Part shown: piece after piece, positions 47,092 to 57,975 of the stretch
How the letters are laid out: the number at the start of each line of letters is the position of its first letter
Numbering within the stretch: position 1 is the stretch's first letter
Origin: Vibrio algicola
Lineage (GTDB): Bacteria; Pseudomonadota; Gammaproteobacteria; Enterobacterales; Vibrionaceae
NCBI RefSeq assembly: GCF_009601765.2
Contig: NZ_CP045699.1
Location: forward strand, 2,232,001-2,296,000
Direction of reading: 5' to 3'
DNA: 64,000 nucleotides
The notes under the pieces: model-generated
The model's input: only the letters and a program-made list of their open reading frames with translations
Told to the model about the DNA's origin: nothing
The model's database searches: none
Made by a program: the position numbers and the translations under genes

Positions 47092-47148
47092 TAAATGTTA
47101 TGTTATAACGCTTTCTTCGCTGCGGCATTGTTGTTATATTATATCAAT
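47092..47148 (+). promoter_or_regulatory. Candidate Zur box(es) upstream of zinc operon
   Basis: At 47092-47114 the sequence has the Zur half-sites GTTAT-N3-ATAAC with matching A/T-rich flanks, closely following the gammaproteobacterial Zur operator as I remember it. A second, more AT-rich inverted pair (TTGTTATA..TATATCAA) follows at about 47129-47148. The zinc operon starts at 47220, and Zur is encoded in the same window. Binding is inferred. Confidence 0.6.
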
Positions 47149-47219
47149 ATTCCGTAGCTAGATGATCTCCCTTTCAATCTATGCTCACATTTACTCAATA
47201 TTCGAACATTAGGTTGATT

Positions 47220-47834
<615 letters not shown>

Positions 47835-47844
47835 AGGAATAATG

Positions 47845-48555
47845 ATGACTTGCCCTAATGCCTTAACCCTAGAAAACATTCAATTTTCTTGGCCTAAAAA
47901 AATGCAACCAACCTTGGCGTTTCCACAGCTTAATATTGCTCATCAGCAGCATGTCTTTATTAAGGGGCCAAGTGGCTGTGGCAAGTCAACCTTGCTCGGG
48001 TTATTGTGCGGAATATTAACCCCGCAACAAGGGCAAGTCAGTGTCTTAGGACAAGACCTTAGCAGCTTAAAACAAGCACAACGAGATCAGTTTCGTGCCG
48101 ATCATATTGGTTATATTTTTCAGCAATTCAATTTATTGCCTTATTTATCGGTGATCGACAACGTGTTGCTGCCTTGTCGTTTTTCTCGCTTGCGTAAACA
48201 ACGGACGCTGCAAGACGGCCCATCACTGCCGCAACAAGCTAAACAATTGTTATTGCGCTTACAGCTACCGGAAAATTGCTTTGATCAACCGGTCAATGAA
48301 CTGAGTATTGGTCAGCAGCAACGAGTCGCTGCTGCCCGAGCTTTGATTGGCAAACCAGAAATCATCATCGCCGACGAACCGACTTCCTCGCTCGATACTG
48401 ATAATCGCCAAGCTTTTATTTCATTGCTTATGGAACAAGCCAATCAATCACAAGCATGCTTAATTTTTGTTAGCCATGATGCCAACTTACAGGCTCATTT
48501 TGAACATAGCGTTGATTTAACTCAGCTGAATCAAGCGACGGGAGTATCGGCATGA
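47845..48555 (+). CDS. ABC transporter ATPase of zinc operon (LolD-like)
   Basis: 236 residues from ATG 47845, placed six bases after AAGGA; the ATG at 47842 is too close. Walker A is GPSGCGKSTLLG near 45, the signature LSIGQQQRVAAAR, and Walker B IIIADEPTSSLD with an H-loop in VSHDAN. The LolD/MacB-type ATPase pairs with the following FtsX-like permease. In Vibrio this unit forms part of the Zrg zinc uptake system. It ends by overlapping the permease gene (ATGA). Confidence 0.88.
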   Translation: MTCPNALTLENIQFSWPKKMQPTLAFPQLNIAHQQHVFIKGPSGCGKSTLLGLLCGILTPQQGQVSVLGQDLSSLKQAQRDQFRADHIGYIFQQFNLLPYLSVIDNVLLPCRFSRLRKQRTLQDGPSLPQQAKQLLLRLQLPENCFDQPVNELSIGQQQRVAAARALIGKPEIIIADEPTSSLDTDNRQAFISLLMEQANQSQACLIFVSHDANLQAHFEHSVDLTQLNQATGVSA

Positions 48556-49811
48556 GCGCCATTTTATCCCTAGCTTGGAAAAGCCTTAGCAACCGAAAAA
48601 CTACCGCCATTTTAACCCTCTTAACCGTGGCGATTTCGGTGGTGCTATTACTTGGGGTAGAAAAAATTCGCACCCAAGCAAAAGACAGCTTTGCCAACAC
48701 CATTTCAAATACCGATTTAATTGTCGGCGCCCGCTCTGGCAGCGTAAATTTATTGTTGTATTCGGTATTTCGCATCGGTAACGCTACTAATAATATCGAT
48801 TGGAAAAGCTATCAAGAAATTACCCATTTGCCACAAGTAAAGTGGGCGATCCCCATTTCTTTAGGCGATTCACACCGTGGTTTTCGAGTGATGGGAACCA
48901 ATCAGGATTATTTCAGGTTTTATCAATACGGCCACAAGCAAGCACTTACTTTCTCTCAAGGTCACACATTTAAGGGGATGTTTGATACTGTGGTTGGGGC
49001 GGATGTGGCCAAAAAACTAAATTACCATGTGGGCGATGATATTATTATCGCGCATGGCATTTCAGATAAGGCTTTCACTCGCCATAAAAATTTACCGTTT
49101 AAAATTGTCGGCATTTTAGCCCCCACTGGAACACCGGTAGATAAAACCGTGCATGTCTCGCTTGGGGCGATCACAGCCATACATGTGGGCTGGCAATCGG
49201 GCGCACATATCGGCGTAACGCCAAGTCAAGAAACACTAGAAAAACAAGCTTTTGAGCCAAAAGAAATCACCGCTTTTATGCTGGGGTTAAACTCAAAAAT
49301 TCAAACTTTTATGTTGCAGCGCCAAATCAACAATTACACTAAAGAGCCCTTAACCGCGATTTTGCCCGGTATTGCACTGAGTGAGTTATGGGGCATGATG
49401 TCGGTAGCGGAGCAAGCGTTAATGGTAATTTCATCGTTTGTGGTGGTGGCCGGTTTATTAGGTATGCTGACCAGTCTATTAACCGGTTTGCAAGAAAGAC
49501 GTCGAGAAATGGCCATTTTACGCGCGATGGGCGCCCAACCTAAACACGTTTTCTTTTTATTGATGAGTGAGGCAAGCGTACTGACTCTGCTAGGGATCGC
49601 AGTGGGTGTGGGGTTACTTTATTGCGCACTAGGCATAAGCGCACCATTGATAGAGCAACAATATGGCATTAAAATCGCTTTAACTGGTCTATCACCACAT
49701 GATGTTATTTTGCTGGCTATGGTGCAAGTTTCTGGTATTTTAATCGGTCTTATCCCTTCCATAAAGGCCTATCGTCAGTCACTTGCTGACGGCATGAGCA
49801 TTAAGGTCTAA
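48552..49811 (+). CDS. FtsX-like ABC permease of zinc operon
   Basis: 419 residues with one N-terminal membrane helix (about 19-38) and three near the C-terminus (around 286-315, 337-360 and 385-405), the MacB/FtsX arrangement with a large periplasmic domain between. LTGLQERRREMAILRAMGA is the typical coupling motif. The ATG overlaps the ATPase stop codon, indicating translational coupling. Confidence 0.87.
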   Translation: MSAILSLAWKSLSNRKTTAILTLLTVAISVVLLLGVEKIRTQAKDSFANTISNTDLIVGARSGSVNLLLYSVFRIGNATNNIDWKSYQEITHLPQVKWAIPISLGDSHRGFRVMGTNQDYFRFYQYGHKQALTFSQGHTFKGMFDTVVGADVAKKLNYHVGDDIIIAHGISDKAFTRHKNLPFKIVGILAPTGTPVDKTVHVSLGAITAIHVGWQSGAHIGVTPSQETLEKQAFEPKEITAFMLGLNSKIQTFMLQRQINNYTKEPLTAILPGIALSELWGMMSVAEQALMVISSFVVVAGLLGMLTSLLTGLQERRREMAILRAMGAQPKHVFFLLMSEASVLTLLGIAVGVGLLYCALGISAPLIEQQYGIKIALTGLSPHDVILLAMVQVSGILIGLIPSIKAYRQSLADGMSIKV

Positions 49812-49813
49812 TT

Positions 49814-50479
49814 ATGTCAGAATCGGTAAACCCCCCATTGAAGTGGTGGCAACAACGTTCAGATACTCTCAAAGTTATTGTTGTCTTTTCGTGTCTGGGG
49901 ATTATGTTATGGAGTCCAATAAGCCATGCAATATCCAAATATTCCGGTGTTGATACCTCGACTCCCCAAGCGACATCTAAGTCGGTAACGGATATCAAGT
50001 CGTCGGCTAAAAAAGCGCTAGATATATCAGGGAAAAAAGTCGTCAGTCTTGAATGGGAAGACTTAGTACCCGCCGATGAAAAGCGGCATTTCAATAGTGT
50101 TGGAATGCCTATCGCGCCTAATGTTACCAATCATAATGGGCCTGCTGCGAAACAATCTCATATTGGTAAGACTCGCCCCGAATTAGATGGGAAAATCGTT
50201 AAGATCCCAGGTTTTGTGATTCCACTTGAAGGCGACGCTAATACCGTCACTGAATTCTTATTAGTGCCGTATTTTGGCGCTTGTATCCATGTGCCGCCGC
50301 CACCACCCAATCAAATTATCTATGTAAAGTTCCCTCAAGGGGCACCAGTCCAAAAACTGTGGGATGTGGTCTATGTGGTGGGTAAATTGCAGACTCAAGT
50401 TCTCAATCATGAACTGGCCGAAACAGGTTACACCATGCAAGGCGCGAAAATTGAAAAGTACGATGATGGTAATTATTAA
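49814..50479 (+). CDS. DUF3299 protein of zinc operon
   Basis: 221 residues with an N-terminal membrane anchor or uncleaved signal (about 20-40). The DUF3299 pattern is LEWEDLVP, then KIPGFVIPLEGD, FLLVPYFGACIHVPPPPPNQI near 155-175, and TGYTMQGAKIE. The CIHVPPPP motif suggests metal or thiol chemistry but no catalytic role is established. It is the fourth gene of the zinc operon, two bases after the permease gene. Confidence 0.85.
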   Translation: MSESVNPPLKWWQQRSDTLKVIVVFSCLGIMLWSPISHAISKYSGVDTSTPQATSKSVTDIKSSAKKALDISGKKVVSLEWEDLVPADEKRHFNSVGMPIAPNVTNHNGPAAKQSHIGKTRPELDGKIVKIPGFVIPLEGDANTVTEFLLVPYFGACIHVPPPPPNQIIYVKFPQGAPVQKLWDVVYVVGKLQTQVLNHELAETGYTMQGAKIEKYDDGNY

Positions 50480-50523
50480 GCGATAAGCTAAAACCTAATT
50501 GATGCCTATTAATCATGTTAGTA

Positions 50524-50556
50524 CCAATCTCATCATCTTCAGAGTGATGGGATTGG
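50524..50556. terminator. Long hairpin between convergent genes
   Basis: A 12-base stem (CCAATCTCATCA with TGATGGGATTGG, one G-T pair) encloses nine bases. It lies 20-45 bases from the stop codons of the DUF3299 gene and cysC. No T-run follows, so termination may rely on the hairpin alone, or it could be a protein-binding site. Confidence 0.45.
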
Positions 50557-50577
50557 CACGTAATACCAACAGTAGCG

Positions 50578-51228
50578 TTACACTGCGATAATTCCCTTAT
50601 CTTGCAACGCCACTAAACATTGCTCGACCAGTTCATCAATCGATTTCTCTCCGGCAGGCAAGTCAATCTCGGCCTGTAATGGCGCTTCATAATCGGAATC
50701 AATACCGGTAAAGTTGGCAATTTCTCCAGCGCGCGCTTTTTTATATAAGCCTTTCGGATCGCGCTGCTCGCACACATCGAGTGAAGCATTAACAAACACT
50801 TCGATAAACTCACCTTCTGGCAGTAATTCTCGTACCATTTGTCTTTCCGCGCGATGAGGAGAAATAAACGCCGACAATACAATCAGCCCCGCATCGGCCA
50901 TCAATTTAGCTAATTCACCAATACGGCGAATATTTTCACGACGATCTTGGGCTGAAAACCCCAGATCACGGCATAAGCCATGGCGAACATTGTCTCCATC
51001 AAGCAAATAAGTATGATAACCGCGCGCCACCAGTGCCGATTCTAACGCCCCTGCAACAGTGGATTTCCCTGCGCCAGACAAACCGGTAAACCACAGTACA
51101 GCGGGCTTTTGGCTTTTTAATTGCGCCCGTGTTTGCTTATTAACTTGATGTTGATGCCAAATCACATTGTCATCTTTTTCAATCGTTTGATTCGCTGCAA
51201 GTGCGACACTTTTTTCAATTTGGCTCAT
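50578..51228 (-). CDS. cysC: Adenylylsulfate kinase
   Basis: Phosphorylates APS to PAPS in sulfate assimilation. The 216 residues have Walker [15 protein letters not shown] near 49, then [26 protein letters not shown] and the substrate loop [18 protein letters not shown] near 160. Last gene of the cobA-cysD-cysN-SLC13-cysC unit on the minus strand. Confidence 0.96.
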   Translation of the reverse strand: MSQIEKSVALAANQTIEKDDNVIWHQHQVNKQTRAQLKSQKPAVLWFTGLSGAGKSTVAGALESALVARGYHTYLLDGDNVRHGLCRDLGFSAQDRRENIRRIGELAKLMADAGLIVLSAFISPHRAERQMVRELLPEGEFIEVFVNASLDVCEQRDPKGLYKKARAGEIANFTGIDSDYEAPLQAEIDLPAGEKSIDELVEQCLVALQDKGIIAV

Positions 51229-51243
51229 AGTTTAACTTCCATC

Positions 51244-52980
51244 TTAAAAAGGGAAAAAATACGGGATCAACATCAACACTAAGGTTGAATACACCAACGA
51301 CATTGGCACCCCTACTTTAATAAAATCTTTCATACGGTAATTACCAACGCTATACACCAGTAAATTGGTTTGATAACCATAAGGCGAAATAAAACTGGCG
51401 CTGGCACCAAACAGTACCGCCATAATAAATGGCATAGGATCAATACCATACGCCATTGCCATGCTATAACCGATCGGGAAAGCTAAAGCGGCTGCGGCGT
51501 TATTGGTGATAAGTTCGGTTAAAACTAAAGTCAGTAGGTAAGTGGCAATCAATGCCCCCATCGGTCCCCAACCATTAAATAAATAAATGAATAAATCGCC
51601 CATTTGCGCCGATAACCCTGAAGACATCATTAATTGTGCCAGCGATAATGCAGACCCTACAATCACCACGATATCCAAAGGAAAGCGACGACGTAGCTCA
51701 CTAATACCGATTGCGCCCATCAGTAACATCACAATGATATACGCGGCTAACGCTTTAATAATAGGTACTAACCCCATTAAAGACAGCCCAATAGCTAAAG
51801 CAAAACCCAGTAAGACTATGGTGGATTTCTTGCTATCTAATTTAGCGCTGCTATCTAAATCGTTACTCAAGACAAATTCTTTACCATGCGTTTCACGCGC
51901 TCGATGAAAGCCTTTCCCGGGTACTAAAATTAACGTATCTCCTGCGGCTAATGTGACATTGCCTAGCCCGCCTTCAAGACGTTCATGCCCACGGCGGATC
52001 GCCACCACCACCGCATCAAAGCGCTCTCGAAACTGGGTTGATTTTAAGGTTTTATTGCGAATCGAAGCCGATTGCCCTACCACTACTTCAATAAAACTTT
52101 GACCGTTTAAATGATGCTGACCAAATAGAGTGATACCGGTAATTTCTTGTAAGGTCGCCACGCTTTCAACATCACCACAGAACAATAAGCGATCCCCTTC
52201 TTGCAAGACTAAATCAGGGGTTACCGAAGCTAAGGTTAGGCCATCTCGGATCACCTCAGCCAAAAATAATTTACGCAGCGCGCGCAGGTTATTCTCGGCA
52301 ATACTCTTGCCAATTAAAGGAGAGCCTTTTTCAACTCGAGCCTCTAAAAAATAAGGCAGTTCATCTTGCTCATTAGCATCACTGGTTGGTAAAAGATAAC
52401 TCAATGGGATCAATACCAACACGCCACCGGCCAAGACCGCTAAGCCAATACAAGTTGGAGCAAAGAAGCTTAAGCTAGGTAGTCCGGCATCCACCACAAA
52501 ACTGTTAATGATAAGGTTGGTAGAGGTGCCAATTAAGGTCAGGGTTCCGCCTAAGATCGCCGCATACGATAATGGTATCAATAAGCGTGATGGCGCGTGG
52601 GATTGGTTACGCTTAATCGCGCCAATCAAGGCTACCACCACTGCGGTGTTATTGGTAAATGATGATAAAAAAGCGGTCGACAAACCAAGCTTACTCACCA
52701 CACTGCCTAGCTTCCCTTTGGAGATATGACGACTTATCCAACTGATCAAGCGCGTTTTTTCTAACGCGCAAGATGCCAAAATTAATAACACTAAGGTTAA
52801 TAATGATGAGTTGGTGAAGTTTTTCGCCAATCCATTGAGATCAACCGCGCCAATCATAAAAGCAACTAACGTGGCAGCGGAAAAAATAAAGCTAGGTTTG
52901 CACTTGGTAAAAATTAAACTACCAATAATGCTCGCTAATAATAATAACACTAACCATTTTTCCCACATGCCAGCATCCAA
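51244..52980 (-). CDS. SLC13-family sodium/sulfate transporter with TrkA-C domains
   Basis: 578 residues with about eleven membrane segments in two halves, split by two cytosolic TrkA-C (RCK_C) domains at about residues 210-290 and 295-370. The signature GGTLTLIGTSTNLIINS in the first half and TNNAAAALAFPIGY in the second are typical of the SLC13/DASS family. Between cysN and cysC it most likely supplies sulfate for assimilation; Vibrio has it at this position. The gap to cysN is only two bases. Confidence 0.88.
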   Translation of the reverse strand: MDAGMWEKWLVLLLLASIIGSLIFTKCKPSFIFSAATLVAFMIGAVDLNGLAKNFTNSSLLTLVLLILASCALEKTRLISWISRHISKGKLGSVVSKLGLSTAFLSSFTNNTAVVVALIGAIKRNQSHAPSRLLIPLSYAAILGGTLTLIGTSTNLIINSFVVDAGLPSLSFFAPTCIGLAVLAGGVLVLIPLSYLLPTSDANEQDELPYFLEARVEKGSPLIGKSIAENNLRALRKLFLAEVIRDGLTLASVTPDLVLQEGDRLLFCGDVESVATLQEITGITLFGQHHLNGQSFIEVVVGQSASIRNKTLKSTQFRERFDAVVVAIRRGHERLEGGLGNVTLAAGDTLILVPGKGFHRARETHGKEFVLSNDLDSSAKLDSKKSTIVLLGFALAIGLSLMGLVPIIKALAAYIIVMLLMGAIGISELRRRFPLDIVVIVGSALSLAQLMMSSGLSAQMGDLFIYLFNGWGPMGALIATYLLTLVLTELITNNAAAALAFPIGYSMAMAYGIDPMPFIMAVLFGASASFISPYGYQTNLLVYSVGNYRMKDFIKVGVPMSLVYSTLVLMLIPYFFPF

Positions 52981-52982
52981 CC

Positions 52983-54443
52983 TTATTGCTTGTTATGCAG
53001 CGATGATGGCTCAAAGATCTGGCTAATATCTTTCGCGTCCCAATGTGGAAAATGCTTACGAATAAGGGCATTTAATTCCACTTCAAAGCCTGCACCACCG
53101 CTTGAGCTCAACGATTGAGATTGCTGTGACGATAAACGCTCACGGATCATCCCGGCTCCAACGGTGACGTTAGTTAAGCGGTCAACAAAGATAAAACCAC
53201 CGGTATCTTCACAATCGGTATAGTGATCTAATGCGACGGTTTCCGTTAACGAGATCTCACATAGGCCAATCCCATTTAACGGCAACTCTTGCGCCTCAAA
53301 TTGGTCAAGGCTATTGATATCATATTGATGTTTAATCGATTCCAATTGTCCAACCGTATGTTTACCGGCAACTTTAATATCGTATTGACGGCCTGCGACT
53401 AACGGTTGTTCCGTCATCCATACCACATCGGCTAAGAAGTGATTGGTGGCTTTGATCGATGCGCCCTGCGGGACCAATAAATCGCCACGACTGATATCAA
53501 TTTCATCATTTAATGTGATGGTGACCGCTTGTCCGGCGCGCGCACTATCAAGATCGCCATCAAAAGTCACTATACGAGCCACGGTCGAACTTTTACCTGA
53601 TGGTAAAGCAGTGACGCGATCACCAACTGCAATAGTGCCGTTGGCAATGGTGCCAGCAAAACCACGAAAATCTAAATTAGGGCGGCTGACATATTGCACC
53701 GGCAGGCGAAACTCACCTTGCGTATGCTCTTGGCTTAAATCGATATTTTCTAAAATTTGCAGTAATGGTAAACCTTGATACCAAGCTAAATTCTCAGTTT
53801 GATCGACCACGTTATCGCCTTCTAACGCCGAAATCGGGATCAATTGAATGTCGATACCTTGATTCAGGTTTTTGGAAAATTCAAAATATTGTTGGCGAAT
53901 TTCTTCAAAGCGCGCTTGAGAATACTCGACCAAGTCCATTTTATTCACCGCAACAACAAAATGACGAATACCTAATAAACTGGCAATAAAGGAGTGACGA
54001 CGGGTCTGGTCTAAAATCCCTTTACGGGCATCAATTAAGATCACCGCCACATCACAAGTTGATGCACCGGTCGCCATATTACGGGTGTACTGCTCATGCC
54101 CAGGCGTATCGGCAATAATAAATTTGCGTTTTTGAGTCGAGAAATAACGATAGGCAACATCAATGGTAATGCCTTGTTCACGCTCAGCTTGCAGGCCATC
54201 GACCAACAAAGCTAAGTCTGGGCGCTCACCCGTGGTACCTACACGCTGGCTATCGTTATTGACGGCTGCTAGTTGATCTTCATAAATCTGCTTAGAGTCA
54301 TGTAACAAACGGCCAATTAAGGTGCTTTTACCATCATCAACCGAACCACAGGTTAAAAAGCGCATTAATGATTTGTATTGATGTTGAGTCAGATACCCTT
54401 CGATACCTAGTTCGGCCAACTCGGCCTCTACTGCTGCGTTCAT
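52983..54443 (-). CDS. cysN: Sulfate adenylyltransferase GTPase subunit
   Basis: GTP hydrolysis drives APS synthesis by CysD. ATG 54443 ([13 protein letters not shown]) follows AAGGAT, giving 486 residues. GTPase motifs: G1 [13 protein letters not shown] near 38, G3 [17 protein letters not shown] near 117, G4 NKMDLV near 173. The C-terminal domains are of EF-Tu type. There is no fused kinase domain; cysC is separate. Confidence 0.96.
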   Translation of the reverse strand: MNAAVEAELAELGIEGYLTQHQYKSLMRFLTCGSVDDGKSTLIGRLLHDSKQIYEDQLAAVNNDSQRVGTTGERPDLALLVDGLQAEREQGITIDVAYRYFSTQKRKFIIADTPGHEQYTRNMATGASTCDVAVILIDARKGILDQTRRHSFIASLLGIRHFVVAVNKMDLVEYSQARFEEIRQQYFEFSKNLNQGIDIQLIPISALEGDNVVDQTENLAWYQGLPLLQILENIDLSQEHTQGEFRLPVQYVSRPNLDFRGFAGTIANGTIAVGDRVTALPSGKSSTVARIVTFDGDLDSARAGQAVTITLNDEIDISRGDLLVPQGASIKATNHFLADVVWMTEQPLVAGRQYDIKVAGKHTVGQLESIKHQYDINSLDQFEAQELPLNGIGLCEISLTETVALDHYTDCEDTGGFIFVDRLTNVTVGAGMIRERLSSQQSQSLSSSGGAGFEVELNALIRKHFPHWDAKDISQIFEPSSLHNKQ

Positions 54444-54505
54444 ATTAAAATCCTTGTTAATAACCACCCACGAAATGTGTCATTCAGAGCATCACAATTC
54501 GTGTT

Positions 54506-55414
54506 TTAGAAGTAGCCTTGGCGTTTTTTCATTTCCATTGAGCCAGACTGATCATGGTCAATCGCTCGTCCTTGTCTTTCACTCGATGTCGCCACCAACA
54601 TTTCTTGAATTATTTCAGGCAATGTCGCCGCGGTAGATTCCACCGCACCAGTGAGTGGGTAACAACCGAGCGTTCTAAAGCGCACGCTTTTTTGCTCAAC
54701 CTGCTCACCTTGTTCAAATACAAAGCGATCATCATCCACCATAATCAACATGCCATCACGGTTGACCACAGGGCGAACTGCAGATAAATACAAAGGCACA
54801 ATTTCAATATTTTCTAGATAGATATATTGCCAAATATCCAATTCAGTCCAGTTTGAAAGTGGGAACACCCGAATGCTTTCCCCTTTATTAACTTGACCAT
54901 TGTAGGTTTTCCATAGCTCAGGACGTTGATTTTTTGGATCCCAACCATGGTGCTTATCACGGAATGAATAGACGCGTTCTTTGGCGCGAGATTTCTCTTC
55001 ATCACGACGAGCGCCGCCAAAAGCCGCATCAAAACCATAGTGATTAAGTGCTTGTTTTAAGCCTTGAGTTTTCATGATATCGGTATGCTTGGATGAGCCA
55101 TGCACAAAAGGATTACACCCCATCGCGATGCCTTCAGGGTTCTTATGCACCAACAACTCAAAACCGTATTTCTTAGCGGTGCGATCACGAAACTCAATCA
55201 TTTCTTTGAATTTCCAATCGGTATCGACATGCAATAAAGGGAATGGGATCTTGCCTGGGTAAAAAGCCTTACGTGCCAGATGCAACATCACCGCCGAATC
55301 TTTACCCACCGAATACATCATCACTGGGTTATCAAACTCAGCCGCAACTTCACGAATAATATGAATACTTTCCGCTTCCAGTTGTTGTAAGTGAGTTAAA
55401 CGTTCTTGTTCCAT
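54506..55414 (-). CDS. cysD: Sulfate adenylyltransferase subunit CysD
   Basis: ATP sulfurylase catalytic subunit, 302 residues. PP-loop [20 protein letters not shown] near 32; [16 protein letters not shown] and [16 protein letters not shown] are diagnostic. AAGGAAA precedes the ATG. It is 62 bp upstream of cysN and 58 bp downstream of the SUMT gene. Confidence 0.97.
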   Translation of the reverse strand: MEQERLTHLQQLEAESIHIIREVAAEFDNPVMMYSVGKDSAVMLHLARKAFYPGKIPFPLLHVDTDWKFKEMIEFRDRTAKKYGFELLVHKNPEGIAMGCNPFVHGSSKHTDIMKTQGLKQALNHYGFDAAFGGARRDEEKSRAKERVYSFRDKHHGWDPKNQRPELWKTYNGQVNKGESIRVFPLSNWTELDIWQYIYLENIEIVPLYLSAVRPVVNRDGMLIMVDDDRFVFEQGEQVEQKSVRFRTLGCYPLTGAVESTAATLPEIIQEMLVATSSERQGRAIDHDQSGSMEMKKRQGYF

Positions 55415-55472
55415 TTCAATATTTCCTTATTACTCTAAGAGCATCTCTTACGGCTAGATATAAGCTACTTAA

Positions 55473-56402
55473 TTAAGCAGATATCACCTTATCTTGATGT
55501 GGATTTAATGATGTAAATACTGCGCTGTTATTGAGGCTGGTTTCAATATTCTCGATATTATTGGCGCTATCATCTTGCTGAAACCAGCTGAGTTTTTTAG
55601 CCAACTTCACGACTTCACCCACCACTATTAATGAGGGTGATTGTGCCTGAACGGCTAAACTGGCAAGCTCGGATAGCTCACCAATCAGTACTTTTTGATT
55701 TTTATGAGTGCCACGTTCAATAATGGCGATAGGGGTGGTAGTCGCTCTACCATGTTCAATCAATTGTTGTTGGATATGACTCGACTTCATCAACCCCATA
55801 TAAATGACTAAGGTTTGATTACCACGAGCTAAGGTTTTCCATTCCAGCGTATCTTGTTCCGATTTAAGGTGGCCGGTAATAAACATCGCCGATTGAGCGT
55901 AATCACGGTGGGTTAATGGGATACCGGCATAAGCCGTTGCACCCGCAGCGGCAGTAATACCTGGGATCACTTCAAATTGAATACCCGCCTCGGCCAACAC
56001 TTCTAATTCTTCTCCGCCACGACCAAAGACAAATGGGTCCCCGCCTTTGATCCGCGCGACTTTATAACCTTGGTTGGCAAAATCGACTAGAAGCTGATTG
56101 GTTTTATGTTGTGGAACGCTATGATGACCGGCCTTTTTACCCACACAAACCAAAATGGTGGTACTCGGAATTAATGCCATGATTTCATCAGAAACAAGAT
56201 AGTCGTACAGCACCACTTCCGCTTGCTGTAAATAAGATAAAGCCTTCAAGGTGAGTAGCTCAGCATCGCCTGGACCGGCACCAATAAGCGCAACACGACC
56301 AGCAGATAATTGACTGGTTGCTTGGGTTAGCAAAGCCTGCATACTTGGAGCTGCTTGTATGCTCTGTTGCTTGCGCATTGGAAATTGTTTAATCGTATCC
56401 AT
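55473..56402 (-). CDS. cobA: Uroporphyrinogen-III C-methyltransferase (SUMT)
   Basis: Makes precorrin-2 for siroheme, the cofactor of sulfite reductase. The 309 residues carry [19 protein letters not shown] near 37, [12 protein letters not shown] near 87, and [18 protein letters not shown] near 115, the SUMT signatures. It lacks the CysG dehydrogenase domain. The first gene of the sulfate-assimilation unit, which is fitting because siroheme demand follows sulfate use. A CysB-type promoter is expected in 56,403-56,679, but no site was recognised. Confidence 0.92.
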   Translation of the reverse strand: MDTIKQFPMRKQQSIQAAPSMQALLTQATSQLSAGRVALIGAGPGDAELLTLKALSYLQQAEVVLYDYLVSDEIMALIPSTTILVCVGKKAGHHSVPQHKTNQLLVDFANQGYKVARIKGGDPFVFGRGGEELEVLAEAGIQFEVIPGITAAAGATAYAGIPLTHRDYAQSAMFITGHLKSEQDTLEWKTLARGNQTLVIYMGLMKSSHIQQQLIEHGRATTTPIAIIERGTHKNQKVLIGELSELASLAVQAQSPSLIVVGEVVKLAKKLSWFQQDDSANNIENIETSLNNSAVFTSLNPHQDKVISA

Positions 56403-56679
56403 AAGCTTAAATCACCATTCATCCTAAATGAGAATTCATTATGACGATCGAAGCCGATTAGCTGAAATGCTAAAAATTCATTCGATATGCAAATAACTGC
56501 TAAGGGATAATAGATCCAGCTAATATTAGATCTATCAAACTTATCCGTAAGCAACCGCTAAACCTTGACCAATAGCGCGAAAAGGTTATCGTAGCTATTC
56601 GTATTTAAAAGAGCCGTATTTAAAGCGCTGCATTGAAAGAAGCGGCACTTAAATAGGCCATATTGACAAGGAATAGAGT

Positions 56680-57135
56680 ATGCAGTGGAAGTGTGTGAAA
56701 TTTGCCGAGCTTAGCCCGTTAGAGCTTTATCAGTTATTGCGGCTAAGAGTTGATGTCTTTGTGGTGGAGCAAACCTGCCCTTATCCTGAACTCGATGGCA
56801 AAGACATACTAGCTGGGGTTTATCACTTAATAGGGTATCAAGAGAATGAGTTGGTGGCCTGTGCGCGCTTATTGCCACAAGGGGTCAGTTTTTCTGAGGT
56901 CAGTATTGGCCGAGTCGCAACTAATAAAAATCATCGAGGTGCAGGGTTAGGTCATCAACTGTTGCAAACCGCGATTGAATCTTGCTTAACATATTGGCCG
57001 AATTGCGATATCACCATTGGGGCACAATCGCATTTGGAAGCATATTATCAACAGCATGGATTTAAGAAAGCCAGTGAGGAATACCTTGAAGATGATATCC
57101 CTCATATTGATATGACGCGAAAAAATAAAGATTAA
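56680..57135 (+). CDS. ElaA-type GNAT acetyltransferase
   Basis: 151 residues with the ElaA start (FAELSPLELYQLLRLRVDVFVVEQTCPYPELDGKD) and acetyl-CoA site RVATNKNHRGAGLGHQLL near 85-103. AAGGAAT lies before the ATG. The substrate is unknown. It is alone between cobA and the YtfB-like gene and converges with the latter at a six-base gap. Confidence 0.88.
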   Translation: MQWKCVKFAELSPLELYQLLRLRVDVFVVEQTCPYPELDGKDILAGVYHLIGYQENELVACARLLPQGVSFSEVSIGRVATNKNHRGAGLGHQLLQTAIESCLTYWPNCDITIGAQSHLEAYYQQHGFKKASEEYLEDDIPHIDMTRKNKD

Positions 57136-57140
57136 CGAAT

Positions 57141-57788
57141 TTATTCCGTCCGCGAAAAACCACCACTGGCGAGACGGAAAAATAGCACCGCACCATCTTC
57201 TCTCTCTATTTGTAGAATATCCAGATCACCACGATTAGTTAATTTAAAGCGAACCTGCTGACCATGCTTGATCTGACTAAGTGGCTTATCTTTTCCTTCG
57301 ATCGCGACTAATTTATTGAGATCGGACAAAGATAAATCATTATTTCTAAACACCTGAGAAAGAGTGTCACCTTTGCTCACGGTATAATTATGCCACGGTT
57401 CTGGCCCAGCATTATTGGAGATCTCGCGCTTAGCTTGTTGTTCCGCCTTCGCGTCATCACCGGTATTGCCACCAAGACTAATACGTTTTTCATTTTGTTT
57501 GTCTTCGGTTTTAGGTTTTGGCTTTGATGCTGTGGTCTCGACCCCATTGATCATCACAGGCACCGCGACACGTTTTGGCTGCGTCACTGCCTTTACTATC
57601 GACTCCTGCTTTGGAGTGGATTTGCCAACCGGCAGTAATAACAAAATCAATACCATTGGGATCAGTATCATTAATGCACGTTGGTGTAATTTAGGCAAAC
57701 TTAGCCAATAAGTCTTAAGCGTGCCAAAAACACTATTTTCGGCTAGTTTTTGTTTAAAGGACGATGGTTGTCGGTTACGTTGATTCAC
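57141..57788 (-). CDS. ytfB: OapA/YtfB-like peptidoglycan-binding membrane protein
   Basis: 215 residues with an N-terminal cytosolic stretch, a single membrane helix (about residues 40-56, MILIPMVLILLLLPVG), a Lys/Glu-rich linker, and a C-terminal LysM-like OapA domain (YTVSKGDTLSQVFRNNDLSLSDLNKLV). It resembles E. coli YtfB, a cell-division-associated glycan-binding protein, and is divergent from fklB as in E. coli. Symbol by neighbourhood and domain layout. Confidence 0.8.
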   Translation of the reverse strand: MNQRNRQPSSFKQKLAENSVFGTLKTYWLSLPKLHQRALMILIPMVLILLLLPVGKSTPKQESIVKAVTQPKRVAVPVMINGVETTASKPKPKTEDKQNEKRISLGGNTGDDAKAEQQAKREISNNAGPEPWHNYTVSKGDTLSQVFRNNDLSLSDLNKLVAIEGKDKPLSQIKHGQQVRFKLTNRGDLDILQIEREDGAVLFFRLASGGFSRTE

Positions 57789-57975
57789 AGCTAAACCTCA
57801 TTTATATATTCATCATCATAAGAATAAAAGTATTTCTGGTAGAGTACAAAATTTCAGTCTCATCCGATAGTAAAACCCATTATTGTTACAAAGTTTCATC
57901 ACTATGGGGTAGTTTCATCTCTATGACAGAACTGGTATCCTTTACCCTTCATTTAAAAGCAAACAAGAGATCCGC

